Origin: Stereum hirsutum FP-91666 SS1
Lineage: Eukaryota > Basidiomycota > Agaricomycetes > Russulales > Stereaceae
Direction of reading: 5' to 3'
DNA length: 64,000 bases
NCBI RefSeq assembly: GCF_000264905.1
Contig: NW_006763147.1
Location: forward strand, 577,328-641,327
In this document: one piece after another, positions 46,821 to 59,865 of the stretch
Layout: each line of letters starts with the position of its first letter
How positions within the stretch are numbered: position 1 is the stretch's first letter
The notes under the pieces: model-generated
Database searches by the model: none
What the model saw: only the letters and a program-made list of their open reading frames with translations
What the model was told of the DNA's origin: nothing
Translations under genes and position numbers: made by a program

Positions 46821-47015
46821 TGAAAAAAACAACTGGGCGAGACAGCCCTTGGTCTCTCCTTGAGCGTGAAATGGTGGGAGAGGAAAGGCTTGAAGTTTTC
46901 CTCGCCACTCGCGCTCGCTCTGTTCGCGCTCACGGCGTTTGCCGTCACTCCGACGAACCCGCTTACTTAGCTCACGTAAGAGCTATTTGCCTCGTTCCTC
47001 GGCATGGCTCTTACA
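46821..47015 (-). repeat. LTR, 5' copy in element orientation
   Basis: 195 bp, identical to 44768-44962; directly upstream of the gag-like ORF. Confidence 0.85.
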
Positions 47016-47145
47016 CCCACAGCGTATGCACGAAAATTCAACACGAACTCTTATGTTCAGGAGATATATGACATGATCCGTACATATCAGGCTAGTCTAA
47101 TTTCCATCCACACAGAAAAACATTATATTTGAAAGTCCGGGGTAC

Positions 47146-50100
47146 CTATGCTAGTAAGTTACGAAGCTTGTCGAAGTCAGGAGTACCAAGACCCTGTGCG
47201 ATACCAGTAGTCAGATGCATTCGGATAAAAAGGGATGAAACAAGCACACCGTCACAGCATCCCAAGCTGGCCGGGTCATGAATCCATCAGTACCGCAACC
47301 AGGGTTCGATCCATTGACGATATCACTGTGCCATGCAGTAGATATACATCAGCATTAAACATATAAACTTACATCTAAAGACGAGACGGCACTCACCTCA
47401 GTCCTGTAATGTGGTACGTCGATGATGTCGTTCAAGGGAAGGTATTTTTAGAGCGTGATGAGATGGCAGGATAAGCCGGATAGGATACTGCAGTAGCTCA
47501 CCTTGCAGGCCAGTAGCGTACAGCCATGGATTAGCAAATCCGAGCGGCGATTTCCCCTGGGAGATGAGGTAGTCGTTCAACAATGCGATGACAGCGGCAG
47601 CAACGGGAGTGCTGGCGCTCGTCCCGGACTCGGCAAATTCCTGCCCATCTTCGATAGTGAGAAGCCTTCAGAAACCGATCATGAGTATAAGTCGATCAGA
47701 GCCACAAGGATCGAAAAGCCGCGGAGAGAAAGGAACGGAAAGGTAAGGGGGAATGGCAAAACGTGAATTTACCCATCACCAATAGCAGCAATGTCGGGAT
47801 ATCCCCGTCCACTAGGATTGAAAAGCCCTGAGTTCCTGTCTCCCAATGCTTCGAGGTAAGTCGAAACAGCGGAATCTTGGTACGAAGGTCGTGCAAAGTA
47901 CTACAGCAGTGGGAACGATGTGATCAGCACAAGGTTGAACATGATGATTCATGGCCGTAATTATCAAAAGGTAGTCAACGTACGTTACTGAACCCTCCAC
48001 CAGTAGTGAATGCCGCATTGTCCCCTGCCGCGACTTCGGGATACTGTACTTTTTCGCGCACAAGTTCACGCCACCGCCCCTCGGCCGTTGCCGAGATGAC
48101 ATAATCCATTCGTGTCCCGGTTCGCAAGCAGACCGGGACAAGGGACAATGTTCGTGAACATCGACGCTTTTGCAGGGAGACGACCTTTCGTACCCGTTCA
48201 ACAGGCATTTACCCTCTGAATTTGGGTGGAAGAGCTCACCCAGTAGCAAAATCTAGCCCAAAGTGTGTCTCGGAGGCCTTCCTGACAACTTCCTGAGGTC
48301 AATTTAGGAGCCTAAAATATATTCACATTTTCGTCAAATTTGGGTCAAATTTTGGTTTGTCCTACTTACAAGTTCCGTGCACGTCAATGGGGTGGGACTG
48401 TCCCGCGGCACAAGTTCGTTCGCGGCCCCCATGGGACACGGGACACGAACTTGTGCGCGAAAAACTACAGTACCTTGAGACAGAAGGTTAGATAGGTAGA
48501 TCATAGTCCCAGAAGAAACACCTACCCTGTCGTGCCACCGACGGTGGTGACTACCGAGATATGTCAGCTTATGTGAGCACATTATTTGAAAGAGATGAGC
48601 TTTCATACCATAAGGGCTGCGTTGAAATCCAAAAATCAGAAATCAGCACGGTGAATAAATAAGTGGACAAAACGACATACCAAGAAGCAGGGAACAAGGG
48701 CTGGAACTTGGTTTGATTCGTTCCGTCATTTGTCAAACAGTCGCCACCACCTACGCCAGCATCGCCAGAGCCGAAGAGAAGGCTATGTTTCCCCTAAGTC
48801 AACGATTGTCTTATAGACAGGGATAGTGAAGGAAGAAGGGGGATATACCTAACACCACGGGCTCCCAGCTGTGCGAATGAGTTACAGACGCGTACGGCGT
48901 AGTCTCTTGGAACGGTTTGCTCATCATCTGTACTAAAGTGATGAGCGGGTCCATGACAGAGTGAGTAGACTCATGGTCATCGTGAGGCTCACCAGCGTAG
49001 CTCGTAGTGAAGGTCTGAGGCGGGTTTGTCTGATTGAGGACGTATTGTACCCATTCTAGATACCTGCGGCGTCATTGGTACACTTCATACACGAGCAGAA
49101 TAGGCAAACAAGACTTACGGCTCATTCGTGTTACCTGGTGTAATTGAATCGGGTGTAAATGGCGGTTCTCCACCTATGATCGCGGTGCGTTCAGTAGTCG
49201 ACAAAAGGCAACCTATGATCGTTCACTTACCAACAGCGTAAACTATGGTCGATGTCGGGTATGACATCCCCATCGCGTACTGTGCAACAAACTGCTTAGC
49301 GCCTCCAAAAGCCTGTTACTCAAGAAGTCAACGAACCTCGACGTCCAACGTCCCTTCGCCCTCACACTCAGTTCCATATGTTCCGTTATTAACCGTCAAG
49401 ACATCGAAGTCCTCCCCTACCGCCTCAGGCCTATATTTCTGGAAGACATTTTGCAGATCCGTCTTGTTCTGGCAGTCTCCTGCATAGCTCACGACACCGA
49501 GCTTGTTTTCTGAGGTTGCTTGGGCCGTGTAGTTGGCCATGTTGTAAAGGGCGAGAAGGCATGGGGGCGTCCAGCCTGTAGTGGCACAAGCGGTTATACT
49601 GACGTCGGAAGAGGAACTGGTTGATATAGATGCGCGGGAACGAAGAGAGTTAGATATAGAACGTCGGGTCAAAGGCTCGGGGGTCTGCCTGTGCAATGAT
49701 AGATACATGAGTCCAGTGAAGGAACTGCGGGAAATTATATTACGAGCAACTCGAACATACCCGAACCCGAAGTAAGTCGTGGGTTGAATCGTGTCGATGT
49801 GCCCAACCAATGGACGAGGAAGGCTATACTCTAACGTGCGAACCGCCTGCTTCCCGGACCCGGTATGTTCGTAGACGTGGAACTCGCATCCGAGCATAGA
49901 CTCCGCGACGGAGACTGGCACAGATAGTGTGGCCCAGTCCGCCGCAGCTGTGCGTGAGACGGAAGTAGGGTCGACGGAGTGCGCGTCCAGCCATTCGTTG
50001 AAGATGGTAAGGGAACTGTGATGCGGTTTGACGAGCTCGTCGGCTTCCCTGGGGACAATGTCGGAGAAGTTAGGATCTTCTGCGAGAGTTCTTGAATGAC

Positions 50101-50456
50101 GGGACGAGAGAACTCACTCTTTGGACAGATGACGGCCGTAATCACTGTGGCTCGGATCACTGATCTGATCCAGACGATGCACTGGTGAAACATGAGCATG
50201 ATACAACTTTCATGAAGATGAAAAAACAGGACTCACCCAGTTCGTCAAACCTGCCTTGCTTCAGTCCAACCCTCAGAGTAAGAACATGATCTTGAGGAGC
50301 TTTCGTTATTCGTTCCCACCCCCGAGGAATGTATGAAAGAGCCTCCGTATCCCGTCTCACAAGATCTCCAGCCCATCTTGGATGGAGAGACAGCGTTGCA
50401 AGGGTTGGACCAGCACTCGCCAGACAGGCAAGGAGGAACGAAGTGAGAACAAGCAT
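47146..50456 (-). CDS. Secreted sedolisin (S53 serine protease), split by a MITE
   Basis: Acid serine-carboxyl peptidase of the tripeptidyl-peptidase/grifolisin type, probably about 15 exons. Start ATG 50456 with signal peptide [16 protein letters not shown]; exon 1 ends 50237. The pro-domain has [15 protein letters not shown]. Catalytic Glu and Asp are in EGTLDV, the oxyanion Asp in [12 protein letters not shown], and the catalytic Ser in [12 protein letters not shown]. The C-terminal calcium site ends [10 protein letters not shown]...AVTGLGTPDF, stop at 47146-47148. Such enzymes digest proteins outside the cell at low pH. The exon starting [12 protein letters not shown] is separated from its splice acceptor by a 427-bp MITE (48044-48470). 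No single GT-AG intron I could find restores the frame, so this allele may be inactive. Confidence 0.9.
48044..48470. mobile_element. Tc1/mariner-like MITE inside the sedolisin gene
   Basis: 427 bp with terminal inverted repeats of about 24 bp (both ends read CTGTASTTTTTCGCGCACAA inward), flanked on both sides by TA (48042-48043 and 48471-48472). TA duplication and CTGTA-type ends fit the Tc1/mariner superfamily. No transposase. Confidence 0.88.
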
Positions 50457-50510
50457 GGTGACGATCAGGTCCTTGGGGAAGCAGAGAGCTAGTGGGTAGG
50501 ACAGTCTGGT

Positions 50511-50518
50511 TTTATATA
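50511..50518 (-). promoter_or_regulatory. TATA box of the sedolisin gene
   Basis: TATATAAA on the minus strand, 55 bp before the ATG. Confidence 0.45.
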
Positions 50519-51387
50519 TTGAATAGCTAAGGCGAAGGCAGTGCGCTTTACATGTGGGATATCAAGTGTTCACTGTCCATACAGTGTAGGCCGTAGTTGC
50601 GGGCGTTCGTCGCCGTGTCCTTCGATCTTTGATGGTCATATATATGCAGTGCGTTCGAAAGACGCTGGATGCGGATCACAATGAGATGAGTCGTGACCGC
50701 CCGTCAGCTCCAGAATGTAACTGGTCGGACGTCCGTCGTGGGTTCGGCCTACTCTACTTGTGGGGAACTGTCGGGAAAGACTTGCTGGATGCGCTTCTGA
50801 CTTAGTCCTGGAACAGCGTTAGGGAGATTCCTTTCTTAAATGGAATTTATAAGAGGTGATTGTGTAGCTAGAAGGTAAGAGGGTCGGAGACGATCGGTAG
50901 AATAAGCAGTGTCCTCGACAAACTTCTAAAAGTTTACCGGTTAGTCTGCAAACGGACTCGCAGACTGGTACATGAGCCTTGCCCCGGGAACTGACCTACC
51001 TAGCATTTCTGAGTCATTACGACAATTTCGAAGGATGTGTTAACGTTGACAGATCGTCGCGGAAAGCAGTCCAAGTTGGTGTTTGCCGTTTCCTCAACTT
51101 GGTAGATGATATCCAGAGAATCTGCAGGGAAATTACATAGCGAACGTATTACCTTCAAGGATTGGTGCAGCTCTTGCAAGGTCGTGAAATGGAAACCCGA
51201 GAGCTCAGAGGTTTTATCTCATGGTGGTGATAAAGCTCAGAAAATCAACGGTAATGCTTGGCGCGTGAACAAGCCTCGTGGCTTTGAATTTCCAAATCAA
51301 CGCGAGCGGACAGGGAATTCGCGTCGGATAATCGAGCTGAGCCATACTTATCCCCAACAGCCACCTTTCTTCTCTACTTCTTCCCTA
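50519..51387. other. Intergenic
   Basis: Divergent promoter region between the sedolisin and RhoGAP genes. No gene recognised. Confidence 0.45.
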
Positions 51388-54300
51388 ATGCCCCCAAAGA
51401 CACTCACCCTCAAGCAACGGCTAGCAGCACTAACACAATCCCCGACTTCACCTGCGCCGCAATATGGACCAGAGCCCTCAACACCGCGTTCACCAGGTAA
51501 ACGGAGGTTTAGTGCGCCTTGGCGAAGGGGGTCTATCCAGGATGGGTACGGAATGCAGAGTGAGGAGGATAAATTGCAGGAGGTGATGGGGAGGATGATA
51601 TATCAGGCCGGCGTTGACTATGAGTGCGTAGTGTTCTTGTTGCTGATGGTCAAGTCCTTCGCTAATACGGAAGGGAATTGGGGTGTGGGTTAGGACACGG
51701 CCAATGTGAGTACACTTTTGCTCAATGCCGGCTTCAGGTTCAAGTTTCTATCTACCACACGAGAGACCTGGAGTCATCCATAAATCTTGGGCACCCGTCT
51801 ACGGTTACCCTTTGATTATTGTAAGGTCAAAGATGCTCTGTATCTCCTGTGTGGCGACGACGCTCCTTGGCCTTGGCCTACTTAGGAGTCGTACCAATGT
51901 TTTCCACGAAGGTGGCTTGAGCAACTGGGATCACGTATTTCTACAAAGCTCCCGTTCTGGATACAGTTTGGGACGATGTTCAATCACAATGCACAAGTTT
52001 ATGCCGTCGCCACACAAGAATAGCATGCCTCCACGAGACTCGTTGGTATGAGAATGGCCCACATTATTATTGTATCTTCGAGAATACTTCAATCGCTGCC
52101 ATGGGGCTTGCCCCCAGCCCTGGTGTGCTTTCTCAGGTGCCCACAACGGGTGAATAGCAATCTATATTCTATATATAGGGTGCACACCTTTAGATGCTAC
52201 TGCGCCATCCAGTCCTTCCCTATCTATACTTATTATTACTATACTAATCATTGGGATTTTATCCGCAGGGTCATCATGAATGCGTCCGCCATGCCCGACG
52301 CTCGAGATGTAAATTATGACATGTTACTATCGTGCGTCCCCTCGTCCCACCCTTAATTTCCCATGGATTCGCCCTGAAAGTTACTGACCCCGCCCGAATA
52401 CTTGGTCCTTGTACTTACACAGACGAATACTATCCTACTTGGATCTCTATGGTACCCTAGTTCACCTCCGCTCCAGATGACAGTATTGAGGTTGATCCCT
52501 TTGGTCCGGTACGTAGTGGAATCGGACTATACCGTCGTTTTCTTTGCGGCTGGGAACAAGAACACTCCAGGCTGGAACTGGATGTGGAAGGCTTATCGGA
52601 GTCTGAGTCGGAAGTTCAGGAAGAACTTGAAGAGACTGGTATGTTCTAATTTCAGTGTGTGGCGACGATAGTTCTGACCGCAGAGGGTCATCTATTATAA
52701 TTGCCCTAGTTTATCGTACATTCCAACTTCTTCTCGAAAAGTACGCGTTCTTACCTTGATCACTTCTGCAGCACATCCCTACCCCAATATTGTGACCATG
52801 TCTGACCTTTCTTGAAACAGTGCTTTTCTCCTTGGCCGGTGCCTTCATCAGGTCAGTTTCTCAATAGCCTTCAAATGTTCTGCCTAGGCATGAGAACTGA
52901 CGTGGTGACTTACCAGCCCAAAGTTCTTTCGCAAAATTTCATACGTTGATACCCTCTCCGAACTTGCCTGCTCGGTACCTCTAACTCAGATCGACGTGCC
53001 ACCAGCTGTGTACCAGTGCGTAGACTATCTCCCGATTTCATTACCGTGTAAATGGTCAATCAAAGAATAATCCTAACACCATTTGCTACTCCAGAGAGAA
53101 CTTGAAGCACGAAAGACAGATCATACTACCGATGCCGTCACATGCGAGTCTGTTCGGTGTGCCACTCGAGGATCTTATGGGTTTCGACGGCGAAAAGGGT
53201 GGAATACCGAGGGTCGTGAAAGATTGTATACAATATATACGGGAGAGTGGTGAGTTCTTTTGATAGATCCGTTTATAGGATATCGCTTGACCATTACATG
53301 GGATAGGCATGATGGAGGAGGGACTATTCAGACGATCACCCAACTCAGTATTATTGAGACAGGTGCAGGAAGCCTACGACCGAGGTTAGTCCCCATATCG
53401 TCACTATCCCACCTCACCATACAACATGGTAGCTGACAAGCTCGCATTGATCGCAGGTCATGTCGTCTCGCTGGATACATTCGGCGACCCTCACCTCGCC
53501 GCCGTCCTCCTCAAGAAATATCTGCGTGACCTCCCCGAGCCACTTTTCCCCGAAGCCCTATACCCCATCATCCAGCGCTGTCCCACACCGACAGACGACC
53601 CAACCGACTGGTCGGCTTTGCTGTACATAAGAGATACCCTACTTCCAGAACTGCCGCGGTGCAGTTATATTTTATTGAGCCATGTTTTGCGTGAGTGTCT
53701 CACATGCTCTCATCCATCTCACTTCGGTAAAACATAGGCTGACCCACCACTTGTCTCGCACTGCAGATTTGATGCACGAAGTTTCGCTACGATCGTCCAC
53801 AAATCTCATGGACGCACGTAACCTCACCGTCGTCCTCTGCCCCAACCTCGTCCAATCTCCCTCTCCCGCTCGCGATGTCATGATGTGCGCCGTTCCCGGC
53901 GCACCCTCCTTTTCCACCCACTCCCCATCCCCAGCCTCGCCTTCCCCCTCAGCCAACCTCAACTCCCCAAATTCACCGTTACCACCTCCACCGCATTCGC
54001 CCGTCACACCATCGTTGTCCCAGTCTGCTGCCGCCTCGGCACCGCGACCGCCACAGCCGACGACGTTAGGGATGATCATCAAGCTTTGTATAATGCGTTA
54101 CTATGAAGTTTTCGATGAGGTGTTGGATAGGAGCGAGGCGTTACCGGCTTCGAGGGTGCATCATGAGGATGAAGGGCAGAGTACGTCGGGGGCCTCGGGC
54201 TCGAGGTCGAGGTCTAGTAGTGGACGGTTTAGGGGCGGTGTTGTGGGCGGGAATGGGAGCATGGGAAGTGGCAGTGGTAATGGAGTGAGCGTGGCCACGA

Positions 54301-54914
54301 AGAGGGCGTCGGTGCTTTCGAATGGGAGTGCGAAGAGGGATAGTAGGGCTTTGGACGACGACGAGGATATTGACGATGCGATGTTGGTAATGCCCATTGG
54401 GCCTGATGCTGGACCGCATGAGAATAGGAATGGCGGTAGGAACGGAAATGGGTGCATCGAGGGTAACGAGAACGGTGTGGCACCGTCAATGTCGACTCCT
54501 CCGGCCCAATTTTCGTACCCGTATCGTGCCCGTCAAAGGCCCTCGCCGCTTCAAAACTCCAATTCAAACACATATTCACCCCGGCACCCGCCACCATCCG
54601 CCACCCGTTCCCTTCACACCGTCATCTCCACCTCTGGTCCTCCTTCATCCTACTCCCCTTCTTCACCCTCACCACATTCTGCGTTCGGAGGCTCGGCTTC
54701 GAGGGCGAAGTCGACAATTAGTATCGAGAAGGGGGAGAAACATGGTGGGACGTGGAGGAAGGGGAGTATCTCGATTGGAAGGGCGGGGAGTACGATCGGG
54801 AAGAGCAAGAGTGTTGGCGCGGGGGTGGAGGCGCATGGGATTACGGCGAGTGGGTTCTTCACGCCGCCGCCTGTGCCGCCGTTGCCGAAGTTTGATGGTG
54901 AGAGGAAGGATTAG
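51388..54914 (+). CDS. CRAL-TRIO (Sec14-like) and RhoGAP domain protein
   Basis: Twelve exons: 51388-51623, 51694-51705, 52269-52331, 52423-52451, 52517-52638, 52710-52740, 52821-52851, 52917-53015, 53095-53249, 53307-53384, 53457-53690 and 53767-54914; 745 aa, phases consistent. The second exon is only 12 nt and is followed by an unusually long intron of 563 nt. Residues about 80-230 form a BNIP2/Cdc42GAP-type Sec14 fold (RPMVIMNASAMPD, YTVVFFAAGNKNTPGWNWM, KFFRKISYVDTLSEL). The RhoGAP domain follows, with arginine finger in EEGLFRRSPN and LKKYLRDLPEPLFP. It stimulates GTP hydrolysis by a Rho/Cdc42 GTPase, in yeast terms like Ecm25 and animal ARHGAP1. The C-terminal 250 residues are Ser/Gly/Pro-rich and disordered. 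Confidence 0.93.
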
Positions 54915-56013
54915 GTGAAGGGGATGTGGGTTTGGAGAGGCAGATGTTGGGTGAGAGAGAGTGAGTGAGGCGCGGACGTGATGACGATGCTGTACATTTT
55001 TTGTATATGCCGTATTCTTTGCTGATCCACTCATGGCTGCCTAGTGCTCTATCTGTTGATCTTCGTTGTCCATTTTCCTGCTTATTTGTTGCTCATGGTT
55101 GGATGTCATCTTCTATTCAGTCTATCATAGCCTGTTTTCTCTGCTACATATACTACAACGCCCTCTATCTCTTGCTTTCATCGCTGCGCTGCATCCTTCC
55201 ATGTTTGGACGGCCTGTCCAATGATTGAGGTTGTTCTCATGTTCAGAAGCTAAACTCATATCGAACGACTACACCGGTGCCGTTCTGCGTAAGTACGAGG
55301 TCAAAAATAATACACCTACAGTCTATTTTCGCCGATTCTAAGGATAGCGCATCGTACGACCTGCCTAGCTTGGTCGGTTTTGTACCAGACATAGACCGTA
55401 CATGAGAACCTCTCCATTGTTTCTTGGACGTGGCACCCCGGAACGCCACACGGGCCTCGGAAAGTCTCGCGACCTCCACATCGACGGTCTTCCTTACCAT
55501 CAACCGCAGAACGCGTTCCTGTTATCGATGCGCGCTTACTCTCACCTCCACAATCTCTTTCATTTCAACCAATCATTCGACCTTCTCGAGAACATATCTG
55601 AACATGCCTGACTTGTTTAGAACGCTCCACCCCACGCCTCGAGGACGCTACGCAATATTGTGGGGCCCCGGATGATTGGCGACAATGAACTTCTGGATAA
55701 AACGCCGGACGAACGGAACTTGCCCCTCATTTCAGTGACACCCCTTCCCGCTTTGAGCCTTCTCAACGCAAGTCACTGTGCGCCGCCGTGTCAAGTCACA
55801 GGTTCGCATCAGTGTGTCGCTTGCGTTCCCGAAGCCGGACACTACATATAAAGGCGAGCGAAGAAAGGGTTCGGTTCGACCTCCGTCTCTCTTTCTGGAC
55901 ACACCACCACATCGCTACCGCAAGCCACAGTCTATTAACAGTATTCGACGACGCAGACATACATCACGATTATCCACGATCCGTTCGAAGATATTGGTGG
56001 AATATAGGGAAGG
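54915..56013. other. Intergenic, promoter of the antiporter gene
   Basis: No gene recognised. TATAAA at 55847-55852, about 160 bp before the ATG at 56014, is a possible TATA box. Confidence 0.45.
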
Positions 56014-59000
56014 ATGCCGGAGTTTTCGAATCAGGTCATTAGCCTGTTTCATACGGTTCAGAGACGAGAGGCCCCTGATCAGGTGCGTTGGCTTCGTTAT
56101 CCTCTTTGCATGATGCAGTCACTGGACAAATGTCAAAAGGCTAATTAGGTGGTGGCTCTGGTTGACAGGGAGGGTTATTGACGGGGAAGGATCCAACAGC
56201 ATTCAACACGGCGGATCCTCTTCGGTTATGGATCATCCAAGTTGGTGAGTGTTCTGTGTCTGTTCAACTCTCCACGTCGGGGATGAGCTATGGCTAATAT
56301 TAGATCTTTGGATAATCTTGCGCACATAGGAATCATCATATGCACGACACAACTCCTCGGACTTTTGCTTCGCAAATTGCGGCAGCCAAGAGTCATCGCT
56401 GAGGTACTGGGTGGTATTCTTCTCGGTGAGTTCCCTGAACCCTAGCCCATAACAAAACCACTGAACAACACGCCCCTCCGCTCATCCAACAGGACCCACC
56501 GCATTTGGACGTATTCCCGGTTTCTCAGATCACATATTCCCCGAAGACTCGCAGCCCTATCTCTCTCTAGTAGCCAACATCGGTCTCTGTCTCTTCCTCT
56601 TTCTCGTCGGTCTCGAAATAGACATGGATGTCATCAAACGCAACGCCCGCCTCTCTGCCACCGTCGCCCTCGCCGGCATCTCAATACCATTCGGCTTGGG
56701 CGCAGCGCTTTCCGTCCCGCTGTACAAAAACTTCATAGACTCGAGCACTGTCAAGTTTACAAATTTCATGCTTTTTACTTGTGTGGCGTATTCGATTACG
56801 GCGTTTCCGGTGCTGTGCCGTATCTTGACTGAGTTGAAGCTGCTGGACACTACGGTGAGTCGGGATCCGTCCTGTCCTATTTAGTGTGATGTCCGTTGAA
56901 CTGACTTGCTATAGGTCGGCATCGTCGTGCTCTCCGCCGGAGTAGGAAACGACATCATCGGCTGGGTCCTGCTCGCACTCAGTGTCGCCCTCGCCAACGC
57001 CTCCACCGGCCTCACAGCCCTCTACATCCTCCTCATCTGCGTAGCATGGACCATTTTCCTCCTGTTTCCCGTGCGCAAGGCCTTCTTGGTCATTGCGAGA
57101 CGCACAGGATCCACCGAGAACGGGCCGACGATCTTGTTCATGACTATCGCCATTCTAGTGCTGTTCGGGAGTGCGTTCTTTACAGACGTTATCGGGGTGC
57201 ATGCGATTTTTGGAGCGTTTTTGGCTGGTTTGATCGTGCCAAGAGAGGGAGGACTAGCTATCCACCTTACGGAGAAGCTGGAGGATACGGTCTCTATTAT
57301 TTTCTTGCCTCTTGTATGTCCTCTATCTGTTTTTTCCGCCACGAGGTTTGCTTACTCATTGGCCCCACACAGTACTTCACGCTTTCGGGACTTTCAACCG
57401 ATCTAGGCCTTCTTAACACTGGTAAGGACACTTCCTACCGCCATACAATGCTGAACTCATCTGTGGGTTTAATTTTCCTTTCAGGCAAGATATGGGGCTT
57501 TACCATTGCCATCTGTGCTCTTGCGTATTCTGGTAAATTTGGCGGTTGTACGATAGCGGCCAGGTTCGCTGGATTCAAGTGGCGAGAGGCTAGCACAATC
57601 GGGTCTTTGATGAGTTGCAAAGGGTCAGCCCGTCATCTTTTCTAAATCTCGTGACTGTCCTCATACTAGACCTTCTGATCCGTAGACTTATCGAGCTGAT
57701 CGTGCTGAATGTCGGACTTTCCGCTGGGATCCTAACCCGGGTAAGAAACCCTCTTTTCGCCTCATCTATAATTCAGGCAGTTATTCACGCTACTGTTTAC
57801 TTCTCTCGATAGCTCGTCTTCTCCATGTTCGTCCTCGAAGCCCTCCTCCTTACCTTCATGACCACACCCGCAGTCACCTTCCTCTACCCACCCGAACTGC
57901 GCACCCGTGCCACAGCTACCGGCCCCAACTTCGCGAACGTCCCAGGCACCGACGTTCTCACCGACCAAGAACACCAGTTCGACGACACTCACAAAGATGA
58001 CCAAGATGGACAATGGAGGAGCAGGTTCCTCGTCGTATTGGACAAAATCGAGCATGTGCCGGGAATGATGGCTTTAGCGCAACTTCTTCAACCTCCGCCG
58101 CCACAGTACTCCGAACGGGATCCCCTCGTTCAGGCTGGCTCGGCCTCGCCTGGGAGTAGCGGGGCCAGAAGTACGGACCAAAAACCTCTGCGTGGTTCTG
58201 ACGCTGGCATTCAAATCGAAGCTCTGCGCCTCATCGAACTCGAAGACCGTACCTCCGCCGTTATGAAATCCTCCGTTGCCGATTCGCTCATCCATTCTGA
58301 TCCCGTCCTTGGGATATTTAGGACATTCGGGGAGTTGAACGACATGGAGGTCAGTCCGAGTCTGGAGATCGTGCCGTATGAACAGATGGCGGGGAGTGTG
58401 GCGGAGCATACGAAGAGATGTGGGGCGCAGTTGGTGCTTATACCCTGGTTGCCGCCGGTGTTGCCCTCTGGCTCTGAAGGACAGCAGGGTGGACATGGAC
58501 ATGGACAGGACGCACCTGTGACGCCGAGGACCCCTGCAATTACAGGACACGAGAATTGGAATCCTTTCGAGGCGCTGTTCAGGACGAATTTGCATGGAGG
58601 CGAACGGTCCGCCTCGGTCCTTCATTCTCAGTTCATACGCGGGGTCTTCGCACAGGCGTCGACGGACGTCGCATTATTCGTGGACCGTGGGCTCACTCGT
58701 TTTCCCGGTGCCGGTTTGGGTTTGAGGGCCGGAAGCAGGAGACAACAACATCTGTACTTGCCGTTCTTTGGAGGACCGGATGATCGGCTGGCTCTGGAGT
58801 TTGTGGTGCAGGTTTGTGCGAGGGAGGGAGTACGGGCGACGGTTGTTCGGGTTCGGAAGAGGGAAGGTGGGTTTGGGGAGGGTGCGTCGACGGCGGCGGC
58901 GGGCTTGTTACATCCTGATGCGGCGAGGCTTGTGGATGAGAAGGTTCCTGATATGGCCTTGGAGAATGCGAACGTGAGGGCGAATCAGTTGACGGTCGCT

Positions 59001-59540
59001 TCGGTGAGTTTCTACTTGCAAGTTGATTCTATGGCCATGTCGCTCACTAGAGGGTTTCTTTTTGCTGTTTAGATCACTGGTATCCCTGATACTGTCTACG
59101 GTAATGCTACGACGCAGACGCGGTTGCAGTCCGAGACGGCGGATAGTGTTGCATGGGGGAAGTACAACTCTCCTGCCGCACGCGACACAAAGGACGCTAC
59201 GCTATCAGCTGCGCTCTCTCGGATCTCGTTTGAAGAACTATCCACGCCTTTACCCCTTCACGCCGTCACCGAACAAGTCAAGGAACTCTGCAACCCTAGT
59301 GTAAGTGTGGTTGGTGCACCAGCTGCGGGGGCAGGGAGATTACTTGTTGTGCTAGGAAGGTCGAGGAGATTGGCGGTCGAGAACCATCATAAGGAGTTGA
59401 AGGAGCTCGCGGAGGAGTATGGAACAGTGGGGAACGAGGTGAAGAAGACGGTGGGCGATGTGGCGACTGCGTTTGTGCTCAGTGGATGTTCGGTCGGTTT
59501 AGTCGTTATGCAGGCAGCTAGTGCTGCTGCGGCTGATTGA
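56014..59540 (+). CDS. KHA1: K+/H+ antiporter, CPA2 family, KHA1-like
   Basis: Ten exons: 56014-56082, 56169-56244, 56330-56425, 56493-56854, 56915-57313, 57373-57421, 57485-57623, 57686-57740, 57813-59003 and 59073-59540; 967 aa. About twelve membrane spans fill residues 45-430: VIAEVLGGILLGPTAFGR, LCLFLFLVGLEIDMDV and AGVGNDIIGWVLLALSV, the last with the Asp that carries the proton in this superfamily. GVHAIFGAFLAGLIVPR follows. The long C-terminal cytosolic part (from about 480) has USP-like segments and acidic linkers, as in yeast Kha1 (873 aa). Kha1 sits in Golgi membranes and sets lumenal K+ and pH. The first exon of 23 codons was placed because its GT donor and frame lead straight into the conserved part. 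Confidence 0.92.
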
Positions 59541-59865
59541 ATGAGGGTGGCTATACAGCGGGATGGCAGAGGGTGCCATCGTTCATGACGACCCGTTACG
59601 ATTATCTGTTCACGTTAGTTTCTTACCTCTTTTGCATCTCTCCATGGATTTAAGCCCGCATACCCATTTTTTCTGGGACCACTGCCGTGTACATGTCACC
59701 TGCAGACTTGCTATCCCTCAACCATCTTGTACTTTTATCTGACTGCTCAGTTCGTGCTCATGGTACATATCATCCTTGGGTCCAATGTGGCCATTCGAGC
59801 GTCCCATTTCGCTGCCTCCAACACATATCGTGAACAACCTGATACCGCATCAGAAGTGATAGTGC
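59541..59865. other. Convergent 3' flanks
   Basis: 3' UTRs of the antiporter and the DUF6593 gene. Nothing else seen. Confidence 0.5.

Larger units (their letters stand above)
44768..47015 (-). mobile_element. Compact LTR retrotransposon-like element
   Basis: Two direct repeats of 195 bp, 44768-44962 and 46821-47015, are identical. Read on the minus strand they start TGTAAGAGCCATGCCGAGGA and end in TTTTTTTCA, the TG...CA ends of LTRs. The interior of about 1.86 kb has one gag-like ORF (45842-46783) and a minisatellite, and no reverse transcriptase, protease or integrase. It is therefore a non-autonomous element that would need enzymes in trans. Perfect LTR identity indicates recent insertion. 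No clear 5-bp target duplication: flanks are CGGGC and CCCAC. Confidence 0.8.

Noticed and set aside
44763..47020. Target-site duplication for the LTR element
   Set aside because: The five bases next to each LTR (CGGGC and CCCAC) do not match, so none is claimed.
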